A program made the position numbers and the translations under genes. From Volvox africanus (Eukaryota; Chlorophyta; Chlorophyceae; Chlamydomonadales; Volvocaceae): DNA of 64,000 nucleotides. Below, piece after piece: positions 11,358-21,500 of the stretch (positions are counted from its first letter, which is position 1; each line of letters begins with the position of its first letter). The notes beneath the pieces were generated by a model. It saw only the letters and a list, made by a program, of their open reading frames with translations. It did no database searches and was not told where the DNA came from. The stretch covers positions 3,435,001-3,499,000 of the forward strand of contig BSDZ01000011.1 of assembly GCA_030268105.1 (NCBI GenBank). Reading direction: 5' to 3'.

Positions 11358-14324
11358 GGAAACACTTTCCCAAGGCGTATCCGGGACAGGCAACGGTTGC
11401 AACAACCCATGACCCTTACCGGACAAAGCCTTATTGCGCTGGCACAGACTGCATGTCTGTACGAAGTTCGCTGCATCCTTAGCCAAATGAGGCCACCAAA
11501 AGGATCGTTGCACCAACTCGACCAACCGCTTGCTACCAGGGTGTCCTGCTAACGGATCCTCGTGGAACCGCGCAAGGATGTCGTAGCGTAGCGCGTCGTC
11601 GTTCGGAACGACGATTTGCGTAGCTGCACCCTCCGTCCGTAGCCAAAGGCCATTCTGCTTGCGAAGGTTTTCTACATTAGCCGGCTCTGAGAACCAGGCA
11701 TCTGCGTTGTAGGCCACCTTCAACCGCTCCGTGAGGTCCGTTGCGATCGGCACCTCCTCATTATGCGGTTGCACGACGGGCGCTGCTAAAATTGCAGCGT
11801 GTAGCGACGGATGTCGACTGAGAGCATCGGCAATATTCAATTTACCAGAAATGTACTCCCAGGTGCAGTCGAACCTAGCTAGGTATTCCATCCACCTAGC
11901 CTGACGGCGGTTCAACGTCGGAACGCTTTGCAAAAACGTTAGAGGCTTGTGGTTAGTCTTTAAAGTAAATGGGCGTCCCTCGAGGTAACAGCACCATTCC
12001 TTTAAAGCATGCAGCACTGCCAGAAGCTCCTGTTCCCCGGTGGTGTAGCGAATTTCCGCACCAGAAAACTTCTTACTCGTGAAAGCGATCGGTCGCCCTT
12101 CCTGTAACAATACAGCGCCGCTTCCAAATACTGAGGCATCAGACACTACCTCAACACGAAACGGCAACGAGTAATCAGGGAATGCAAGGGTGACATCTTC
12201 GGCAACAGTTCACTTGAGCTCTTCGAATGCCCGCTGGCATTGCGACGTCCACGACTCGAGTGAAACGAAAACGCCTTTGCGAGTTAAGTTAGTAAGTGGG
12301 GCCGCAATGATGGAATATTTTTCAATGAACTTTCGGAAATAATTGGTCAAGCCAAGGAACTTACGCAGCTCCGTGAGGTTCTGAGGCGCGGGCCAATCGT
12401 GAACCACGGCGACCTTCCACGGGTCCATCTTCACACCAGTGGCCGACACAATGTGGCCCAAATATTCCACCTGAGGCTGCGCCCAAAAGCATTTGGCGCG
12501 TTTAGCAAACAATTGCTCCCGCCTCATAACGTCGAGCACGAGCCGAAGATGCTCCAAGTGCTCCTCGCGCGTCTTAGAATATACCAAGATGTCATCCAGG
12601 TAGCAAACAACGAACCTGTCGATAAACGGCCTAAACATTCGGTCCATGACCGCCTGAAACGTCGCAGGGGCATTAGTCAAACCAAACGATAGAACCGTAT
12701 ACTCGAAGTGACCGAAGGGTGTCCGAAAAGCGGTTTTCGGAATATCAGAGGCAGTGATGCGAATCTGATTATAGCCCTGTTGTAAGTCAATCGAGGAAAA
12801 ATAAGCTGAACCCTTCAGCTTATCCAACAGGTCGTCAACGCGTGGCAAAGGGTAGCGATTTTTCACCGTATTCGCATTTAACCCCCGGTAATCAATGCAC
12901 ATGCGCAAGGTCCCATCCTTCTTACCGACAAACAAAATCGGTGCAGAATACGGGGATGTGCTGGGGCGTATCATACCCTTCGCGAGCAAATCCGTCACCT
13001 GGCGCTTCACCTCGTCCAGCTCCAATGGACTCAACCTGTACATTGGCCGGGCCGTAGGCTGCGCTCCAGGCATGAGAGGGATTGTGTGATCAACAGGACG
13101 CATAGGTGGTAGGCCAGGGATATCTTTGAAGACGTCCTCATACTGCGACAGTAGGGCCTCAACCTCAGGATCCACAGAAGTCTGCGCGGTGGTGGCACAA
13201 CATCCCACCCGCGGCCTCAAAAGCAGTCCGTGGGCACCCTTCCGTAACAAACGGACGGCCTCCTTACGCCCGACTAGCTCTGGTTCGATTCGCGCGGCCA
13301 TTGCGGTCACAGCGAAATTAACCATAGGCACCGCGTCAGCTTCGCCCCCCTCTCGTGTGACATGTTCGAACGACAGGAAAGGTACCTTAATCGACAGAGT
13401 ACCCTTGCACATATGCAGGGTTGCGGTCTCCATGTCGATGCGCGCGCGGTACTGTCGTAATGTCGACGACCCCATTATGTACGGTGCAGTCTCTGCTAAG
13501 CCCTGCAGCACGTACGGCCGGGTCACAACACGCAAAGGGCCTATCGATAGGCTAAGGGTGATCCTGCCCACGATGGGATGCTTACCCCCGTCAGCAAGGG
13601 TAACCTGTGGACAATCAGACGACTCTGGGGTCAACCCCAGCGCATTCACCTCTGCGACAGAGATGAAGTCGTCGCTGGCACCGGTGTCAACGAGTGCCTT
13701 CAGGGTACGGCCATTTAGACCGATCTGAATCACTGGGACACGGTTATCTACGAGCGACTGCCCAGCAGATAACGTTAGTGCACTTAGGGCGGGTCCGTAA
13801 CCTACGGCACCCTCATCAGGAGCTTCGTACCAAACGTCAACCGAGTAGGATGTCCCTGGCCATGGAGCCAGCGTACCCTCCCGATCCACACCATTAAACA
13901 AAACGGTGCCCGGCTCGAACCGGTGGACATGCCGCATACCCCTTAACGATGCCTCTGCCTTGCGCCGACAGAAAGCGGGGAGTAATACACATGCGGCAGT
14001 GCCTGGATGTTGACGCCTACACCTCCTGTATATGGCCAACTGTTCCGACATCTCACGCAGAGACGAGGGGATGAACAAAACCACGTGGTTAGACAGATCG
14101 ATAGACGACAGGGGACGGCGAGGTGTAAACAAATTACACAACGGGTCGAAGCAGAGAAGTCCCGTGCGTCCGTCAAGCGTGATGCGTCGCGCAATGACTC
14201 GCTCGATGTGTCCAAGTACACAAGGCAACAATGCCTTCACGGCTGGCCGTAAGGATGACCACCGACCACGCGTTAGTTCAGAAATCCCGGGCGGTGCCCC
14301 CTCCACAGGAACCCGGGCAAGCCC
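11358..14324 (-). pseudogene. pol: E1 pol 5' part: N-terminal domain to integrase zinc finger
   Basis: Continues the gene interrupted at 3523. It holds the N-terminal domain, protease (DTGAS), reverse transcriptase with YLDD, RNase H and the integrase HHCC domain up to the E2 insertion point. It is disrupted by TGA at 12210-12212 between reverse transcriptase and RNase H, where intact copies have CGA. Apart from that the frame is open. Confidence 0.9.
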
Positions 14325-14327
14325 CTA
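14286..14327 (-). promoter_or_regulatory. E1 gag-pol UAG readthrough-type signal
   Basis: TAG at 14327-14325, 7-nt spacer, CCCGGG arms at 14317-14312 and 14291-14286, 20-nt loop. Confidence 0.5.
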
Positions 14328-15538
14328 TTTCGGCTGAGGTACAAACGGCGGCAGTAACGGGCAATCCTTCGTAGACAAACATTGGCCGCTTTCCGACGTT
14401 CGAACTCGGAACGATTGCAATTCCATTTTGGCATATACGTGTCGTCCGTGCGAGTCCGCTTCGCATTGGGGTCAGAGCGCTGTGTGGCTGCCGACGACGG
14501 CGCACCACCACGCTTCCTGCTCTTAGCTGGGTCCGAGCTCGGACCTGCTCCTCCTGACCCGCGGATACCCGAGCTAGCGCCCCCGCGCGCCTTGCGTTGC
14601 CGGTTGCTGCGTCGCGTTGCGGCAGTAGGCGTGGGGCGGGTCGCTCCGAGTTCCTGGTCGAGAGCTACAGCTTCCCCAAGCGGGTCCTGCACTTGCACGG
14701 CATTTGCACGAGGGGCAGACTTGACTTCTTCCTCACCGGCAAGGAGTCGTATCTCCGTACCCTTAGCAAAAGTAACCAAGGCATCATACGACTTGATCGG
14801 CACCCCAGCCAAGTCAGTAGCGCACCATTTAGCCAAAAGTTTCGTCAGGCCTCGCTTAAACCAAAAGACACGCTCGGTTTCAGTGAGATCAGCAATGGGG
14901 GTCACAAGTGCTTCGAAGCGTGACTGGTACGCAGGTACATTTTCACCCCGACGCATGTGGTAGCTACCGGCTGCCAAAACCTTACGAGCCTCCACATCAC
15001 GTGCTTGAACCTCAGTAGCGAACCGTGCGAGCAAAGCGGCGATCATCTCGTCAAAAGTATAGTCGCCCCGGGCGGTGGTCCATTCACGATACCAGTCCTT
15101 CGCTGAGCCCTCGAGGGTGTTACCAACGAAGAGACACCTGATACCATCATTATCGCCACCATGAACAGCCTGGAGATACTTTTTAGCGTCACGCACGTAC
15201 ACACGAGTTGCATCGGCTATGCTATGTCCTGATGTCTTTTCAGTCAGCGAGATATTGATCCTAGGAACGGGAATTGACAATCTCATCACCTCAGGGATGT
15301 CATCATGCCCTCGAGCTTGAGGTAATGGCAGAACCCTTGGTCCAGCAGTGTTGTCCATATTCGTATTAACTGCTGAATGCGGCACAATTAAGTGAGCAGG
15401 GGTCTGAAGGACAAGGGGCTCTTGAGTGGCTCGCGTGCCAACAGTCTCAAGACCTCTATCCGGCGCTCTAGCAGCCACAACAAAATCGGGTTGGCTAGCT
15501 AGGCTAGTGTGCGGCGTATCGTCGTGTTCCGCGGACAT
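14325..15538 (-). pseudogene. gag: E1 gag, zinc knuckle deleted
   Basis: Starts at ATG 15538 (MSAEHDD) and is open through the gag core (NTLEGSAKDWYREW, YQSRFEALVTP) into the basic C-terminal tail. At 14370-14375 a 22-bp deletion between TCTACG repeats removes the zinc knuckle and shifts the frame, which then bypasses the TAG and stops at about 14273. E0 carries exactly the same deletion. Confidence 0.88.
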
Positions 15539-15604
15539 GGAGCACGAAGCGATACCCTAGGTTTGCGTAATAGAAGCCGACTTCTACCGCAAAGGCAAGA
15601 GTAC

Positions 15605-15624
15605 ACGAGCACTTGCAAGTACAG
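15605..15624 (-). repeat. E1 5' LTR remnant (~20 bp)
   Basis: After 66 bp of leader upstream of gag, the sequence jumps to a stretch ending in TTGCAAGTACAG, found ~80 bp inside family A LTRs. The rest of the leader and LTR are deleted. The next base starts the E5 5' LTR. Confidence 0.7.
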
Positions 15625-15920
15625 TGTTGTGCTACGGTTCGTTTCCCGCCGATGCGTAGGTCGATGCGACCCTACAAGGCGAAGTGTTATCTTGATGAAC
15701 GCATGAATGACTATTGCATATGAATGAACCTGCATGATATAGATGTATTCGCAAACATTTATATATGCATTTGGCATGTTATCATTATCCATCACGGCAT
15801 CACATCATGGCAAATCCGCCTAGCATTTGCCTTGCTGTACTTGCAAGTGCTCGCGCATTGGTGTCGCAAGCTTTCAGACGCGCAGATACTGATGAGCAAA
15901 CACGAAGGAGAGGTACAAGA
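15625..15920 (+). repeat. E5 5' LTR, internally deleted (296 bp)
   Basis: Has the normal start (TGTTGTGC) and end (GAGGTACAAGA, one change from the usual ACAACA), but about 530 bp of the middle are missing at about 15827. The hairpin-rich part of the LTR is lost. Confidence 0.85.
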
Positions 15921-15923
15921 AAT

Positions 15924-15938
15924 TGGTATTGAGACAGG
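15924..15938 (+). other. E5 primer binding site
   Basis: TGGTATTGAGACAGG, one base different from E2 and E3, three bases after the LTR end. Confidence 0.7.
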
Positions 15939-16009
15939 TTCGTTGCCTAACTGTCTCTCTTTGTCTAATCGGAAGTAGGCTCTTTCTATGGCGAGTTCCA
16001 GCGACGAAC

Positions 16010-16833
16010 TGTTGTGCTACGGTTCATTTCCCGCCGACGTGTAGGTTGACGCAATCCTACAAGGCGAAGTGCTTTTGTGATGAACGCATTGCATATGAAT
16101 GAATCTGCATGATATAAATGTATTCGCATACATTTATATATGCATTTGGCATGTTGTCATTATCCATCGCGACATCGCATCATGGCAAATCCGCCTGGCA
16201 TGCATGAAAGCCCGAAGCATGGAAGTGCGCATTCTGCTCGTGCTACGAAACAATAAGTAATATTACCTGATATAATATGACTTCATTACAGCACACGTTG
16301 AGAGCGCCGCACTCGTCGCGATGCATGCCCTGCAACCGGATATCGTTATCCGGACCCTTGCATCATGCGAATGCCGGAAAGGCTTATACGTTGTTATGCG
16401 TAGACATCGCCTAGACGCAGTAGGGTTGTCACATCTAGGATCGGCCTCCTAATGTGAATCGTACGGCATTGCGATGCTGCGAGTATAACAGATGCGAGGA
16501 CGGCTAAGCTAGACAAGACATTCGATACCAGAGAACATTTGTGTGTTCTACATTACTATTACTATACGATACTCTACTTAGCCCGAGCTAAGCCTGAACT
16601 TCGCTAATCACCGCCGCGTGATGATTGCTTGCTTCCGGCGCTGACGGCGATTTCGTCCATTGCATCATTCCGACCTGTAAGACCGTAAGTTATATCTCTC
16701 TTCGTCTTGAAGTCTTCCGCTGTCTCTGTTTGCTCTCGCTTGCCTTGCTGTACTTGCAAGTGCTCGCGCATCGGTGTCGATAGTCTCCAGACGTGCAGAT
16801 ACTTATGAGCAAACGCGAACGAGAGGTACAACA
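16010..16833 (+). repeat. E3 5' LTR (824 bp)
   Basis: TGTTGTGC...GTACAACA. Carries a TATAAAT at 16113-16119 and the inverted-repeat series described under findings. Confidence 0.95.
16113..16119 (+). promoter_or_regulatory. Candidate TATA box in family A LTR
   Basis: TATAAAT about 104 bp from the LTR start, kept in most family A LTRs here. If used, transcription would start near 16145 and most of the LTR would be in the RNA. Position and base composition are the only evidence. Confidence 0.3.
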
Positions 16834-16836
16834 ATT

Positions 16837-16851
16837 TGGTATCGAGACAGG
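16837..16851 (+). other. E3 primer binding site
   Basis: TGGTATCGAGACAGG just inside the 5' LTR, initiator-Met-like in its first seven bases. Confidence 0.75.
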
Positions 16852-16900
16852 TTCGTTGCCTAACTGTCTCTCTTTCTCTAATCGGAAGTAGGTTCTTTCT

Positions 16901-17212
16901 ATGGCGAGTTCCAGCGACGAACCACAAGGACCGCTAGATACTTTTGCCGAAGACCTAGGCCGCGCCGTTTTGGACGCCGCCGCTTCCGGTTTGTAATTGT
17001 TTAATTGCTTTTGCTTAGATTGCTGCACTTGTTGTGTAAGTGTACGCTCTGAGTCGCAGGTAATCTCAGTGCACCGGCATTGCTTGCCGCGGCGACTGAG
17101 ACCGGCGTTCGTCCGGACCAGTTGGCGACTCTCATTGCCCAAACTACGGAGATCAGGACTCAGCTGGGCAATTACTTGCTGAGTTTGCTGAATCTTCTCA
17201 AGAGTACTGTCG
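16901..17212 (+). CDS. E3 split leader ORF (two exons)
   Basis: Exon 1 is 16901-16988, the intron 16989-17059 (71 nt, donor GTTTGT, acceptor TCGCAG) and exon 2 17060-17212. The ATG opens MASSSDEPQG. Exon 1 unspliced stops after 31 codons at TAA; spliced, the frame stays open in phase 1. A second donor-like GTAGGC follows exon 2, but I cannot find a second acceptor that works in the same phase for all families. Unspliced, the exon 2 frame runs on to TAG at 17332-17334 and overlaps the gag ATG. Confidence 0.58.
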
Positions 17213-17299
17213 GTAGGCTCACCGAATCGCTTTGTACTCTTGCCTTTGCGATAGAAGTCGGCTTCTATTACGCAAAACTAGGGTATCGTTTCGTGCTCC

Positions 17300-18535
17300 A
17301 TGTCCGCGGAACACGACGATACGCCGCACACTAGCCTAGCTAGCCAACCCGATTTCGTTGTAGCTGCTAGAGCGCCGGATAGAGGTCTTGAGACTGTTGG
17401 CGCGCGAGCCACTCAAGAGCCCCTTTTCCTTCAGACCCCTGCTCACTTAATTGTGCCGCATTCAGCAGTGAACACGAATATGGACAACACTGCTGGACCA
17501 AGGGTTCTGCCATTACCTCAAGCTCGAGGGCATGATGACATCCCTGAGGTGATGAGATTGTCGATTCCCGTTCCTAGGCTCAATATTTCGCTGACCGACA
17601 AGACACCAGGGCATAGCATAGCCGATGCAACTCGTGCGTACGTGCGTGACGCTAAAAAGTACCTCCAAGCTGTTCATGGTGGCGATAATGACGGTATCAG
17701 GTGTCTCTTCGTTGGTAACACCCTCGAGGGCGCAGCGAAGGACTGGTATCGCAATTGGACCAACGCCCGGGGCAGCTATACTTTTGACGAGTTAGTCGCC
17801 GCTTTGCTCGCATGATTCGCTACTGAGGTTCAAGCACGCGATGTGGAAGCTCGTAACGTTTTGGCAGCCGGTAGCTACCACATGCGTCGGGATGAAAATG
17901 TACCTGCGTACCAGTCACGCTTCGAAGCACTTGTGACTCCCATTGCTGACCTCACCGAATCTGAGCGTGTCTTTTGGTTTAGGCGAGGCCTAACGAAACT
18001 TTTGGCTAAATGGTGCGCCACTGACTTGGTTGGAGCGCAGATCAAGTCGTATGACGCGTTGGTCGCTTTTGCTAAGGGCGCGGAGATACGACTCCTTGCC
18101 GGCGAGGAAGAAGTCAAGTCTGTCCCTCGTGCAAATGCCGTGCAAGTGCAGGATCCGCTTGGGGAAGCTGTAGCTCTCGACCAGGACCTCGGCGCGACCC
18201 GCCCCACGCCTACTGCCGCGACGCGACGCAGCAACGGGCAACGCAAGGCGCGCGGGGGCGCTAGCTCGGGTGTCCGTGGTACAGGAGGAGCAGGTCCGAG
18301 CTCGGACCCAGCTAGGAACAGGAAGCGTGGTGGTGCGCCGTCGTCGGCAGCCGCACAGCGTTCCGACCCCAACGCGAAGCGTACTCGTACGGACGACACA
18401 TTTATGCCAAAATGGAATTGCAATCGTTCCGAATTCGAGCGTCGAAAATTGGCCAACGTTTGTCTACGGTGTGCGGAGAGCCATTCTACGAAGGATTGCC
18501 CTCTAATGCCGCCGTTTGTACCTCAGCCGAAATAG
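17300..18535 (+). pseudogene. gag: E3 gag with one nonsense codon
   Basis: 411-codon gag with ATG at 17300. Residues ~85-275 form the retrotransposon-gag core (DAKKYLQAVHGG, NTLEGAAKDWY, VPAYQSRFEALVTP). A basic Arg/Lys-rich tail follows and then the zinc knuckle CLRCAESHSTKDC, with three residues between the second Cys and His rather than the usual four. TGA at 17813-17815 replaces a CGA Arg in LLARFATE, so the product would be truncated at ~171 residues. Otherwise open to TAG 18533-18535. Confidence 0.93.
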
Positions 18536-18574
18536 GGGCTTGCCCGGGTTCCTGTGGAGGGGGCACCACCCGGG
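18533..18574 (+). promoter_or_regulatory. E3 gag-pol UAG readthrough-type signal
   Basis: TAG 18533-18535, spacer GGGCTTG, arm CCCGGG 18543-18548, 20-nt loop, arm CCCGGG 18569-18574. gag and pol are in the same frame, so no frameshift is needed. The arrangement recalls the murine leukaemia virus type of UAG readthrough, where a structure begins eight bases after the stop. Confidence 0.58.
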
Positions 18575-21500
18575 ATTTCTGAACTAACGCGTGGTCGGTG
18601 GTCATCCTTATGGCCAGCCGTTAAGGCATTGTTGCCTTGTGTACTTGGACACATCGAGCGAGTCATTGCGCGACGCATCACGCTTGACGGACGCACGGGA
18701 CTTCTCTGCTTCGACCCGTTGTGTAATTTGTTTACACCTCGCCGTCCCCTGTCGTCTATCGATCTGTCTAACCACGTGGTTTTGTTCATCCCCTCGTCTC
18801 TGCGTGAGATGTCGGAACAGTTGGCCATATACAGGAGATGTAGGCGTCAATATCCAGGCACTGCCGCATGTGTATTACTCCCTGCTTTCTGTCGGCGCAA
18901 GGCAGAGGCATTGTTAAGGGGTATGCGGCATGTCCACCGGTTCGAGCCGGGCACCGTTTTGTTTAATGGTGTGGATCGGGAGGGTACGCTGGCTCCGTGG
19001 CCACACCTATCCTACTCGGTTGACGTTTGGTACGAAGCTCCTGATGGGGGTGCCGTTGGTTACGGACCCGCCTTAAGTGCACTGACGTTGTCTGCTGGGC
19101 AGTCGCTCGTAGATAACCGTGTCCCTGTGGTTCAGATCGGTTTGAATGGCCGTACTCTGAAGGCACTTGTTGACACCGGTGCCAGCGACGACTTCATCTC
19201 TGTCGCAGAGGTGAATGCGCTGGGGTTGTCCCCAGAGTCGTCTGATTGTCCACAGGTTACCCTTGCTGACGGGGGTAAGCATCCCATCGTGGGCAGGATT
19301 ACCCTTAGCCTATCGTTAGGCCCTTTGCGTGTTGTGACCCGGCCGTACGTGCTGCAGGGCTTAGCAGAGACTGCATCGTACATAATGGGGTCGTCGACAT
19401 TACGACAGTACCGCGCGCGCATCGACATGGAGACCGCAACCCTGCATATGTGCAAGGGTACTCTGTCGATTAAGGTACCTTTCCTGTCGTTCGAACATGT
19501 CACACCAAAGGAGGGCGAAACTGAGGCGGTGCCTATGGTTAATTTCGCTGTGACCGCAATGGCCGCGCGAATCGAACCAGAGCTAGTCGGGCGTAAGGAG
19601 GCCGTCCGTTTGTTACGGAAGGGTGCCCACGGACTGCTTTTAAGGCCGCGGGTGAGCTGTTGTGTCACCACCGCGCAGATTTCTGCGGATCCTGAGGTTG
19701 AGGCCCTACTGTTGCAGTATGAGGACGTCTTTAAAGATATCCCTGGCCTACCACCTATGCGTCCTGTTGATCACACAATCCCTCTCATGCCTGGAGCGCA
19801 GCCTACGGCCCGGCCAATGTACAGGTTGAGTCCATTGGAGCTGGATGAGGTAAAGCGCCAGGTGACGGATTTGCTCGCGAAGGGTATGATACGCCCCAGC
19901 ACATCCCCGTTTTCTGCACCGATTTTGTTTGTCGGTAAGAAGGATGGGACCTTGCGCATGTGCATTGATTACCGGGGGTTAAATGTGAATACGGTGAAAA
20001 ATCGCTACCCTTTGCCACGCGTTGACGACCTGTTGGATAAGCTAAAGGGCTCGGCTTATTTTTCCTCAATTGACTTACAACAGGGCTACAATCAGATTCG
20101 CATCGCTGCCTCTGATATCCCGAAAACCGCTTTTCGGACGCCCTTCGGTCACTTTGAGTATACGGTCCTATCATTTGGTTTGACTAATGCCCCTGCGACG
20201 TTTCAGGCGGTTATGGACCGAATGTTTAGGCCGTTTATCGACAGGTTCGTTGTTTGCTACCTGGATGACATCTTGGTATATTCTAAAACGCGCGAGGAGC
20301 ACTTGGAGCATCTTCGGCTCGTGCTCGACGTTATGAGGCGGGAGCAACTGTTTGCTAAACGCGCCAAATGCTTTTGGGCGCAGCCTCAGGTGGAATATTT
20401 GGGCCACATTGTGTCGGCCACCGGTGTGAAGATGGACCCGCGGAAGGTCGCCGTGGTTCGCGATTGGCCCGCGCCTCAGAACCTCACGGAGCTGCGTAAG
20501 TTCCTTGGCTTGACCAATTATTTCCGAAAGTTCATTGAAAAATATTCCATCATTGCGGCCCCACTTACTAACTTAACCCGCAAAGGCGTTTTCGTTTCGC
20601 TCGAGTCGTGGACGTCGCAATGCCAGCGGGCATTCGAAGAGCTCAAACGAATCATTGCCGAAGATGTCACCCTTGCATTCCCTGATTACTCGTTGCCATT
20701 TCGTGTTGAGGTAGTGTCTGACGCCTCAATATTTGGAAGCGGCGCTGTATTGTTACAGGAAGGGCGACCGATCGCCTTCACGAGTAAGAAGTTTTCTGGT
20801 GCGGAGATTCGCTACACCACCGGGGAACAGGAGCTTCTGGCCGTGCTGCATGCTTTAAAGGAATGGCGCTGTTACCTCGAGGGACGCCCGTTTACTTTAA
20901 AGACTGACCATAAGCCCCTAACGTTTTTGCAAAGCGTTCCGACGTTGAACCGCCGTCAAGCTAGGTGGATGGAATATCTAGCTAGGTTCAACTGCACCTG
21001 GGAGTATATATCTGGTAAATTGAATATTGCCGATGCTCTCAGTCGACATCCGTCGCTACACGCTGCAATTTTGGCAGCGCCCGTCGTGCGGCCGCGCAGC
21101 GAGGAGGTTCCGATCGCGACGGACCTCGCGGAGCGGTTGAAGGTTGCCTACAGCGCAGACGCCTGGTTCGCGGACCCGGCTAATGTAGAAAACCTTCGCA
21201 AGCAGAATGGCCTTTGGCTACGGACGGAGGGTGCAGCTACGCAAATCGTCGTTCCGAACGACGACGCGCTACGCTACGACATCCTTGCGCGGTTCCACGA
21301 GGACCCGTTAGCAGGACACCCTGGTAGCAAGCGATTGATCGACTTGGTGCAACGTTCCTTTTGGTGGCCTCGTTTGGCTAAGGATGCGGCGAACTTCGTC
21401 CAGACATGCAGTCTGTGCCAGCGCAATAAGGCTTTGTCCGGTAAGGGCCATGGGTTGTTGCAACCGTTGCCTGTCCCGGATGCGCCTTGGGAAAGTGTTT

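Larger units (their letters stand above)
1876..15624 (-). mobile_element. E1: broken family A element hosting E2
   Basis: Antisense family A copy in two parts, 1876-3523 and 11358-15624, separated by E2, whose insertion duplicated GGAAA (3519-3523 and 11358-11362). From right to left it holds a 20-bp 5' LTR remnant, a deleted leader, gag, pol (in two parts) and a 3' LTR missing about 316 bp. It lost most of its leader and 5' LTR by a deletion at about 15605, so it has no primer site. Confidence 0.88.

Noticed and set aside
14382..14963. Long open frames antisense to gag (also 8515-9129, 17875-18456, 40667-41110)
   Set aside because: They mirror the conserved basic, GC-rich gag tail in every copy. 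Their similarity follows from gag conservation; they have no recognisable domain.
17213..17339. Second intron joining the leader protein to gag in family A
   Set aside because: A GTAGGC donor is present, but the only phase-compatible acceptor lies inside gag (CCTAG|CT) and family B has no AG there. Left open, not called.
18554..18556. GTG as an independent start of pol
   Set aside because: Eukaryotic initiation at GTG is rare, the frame is continuous with gag through a single UAG, and the first ATG in A is ~85 codons further on.
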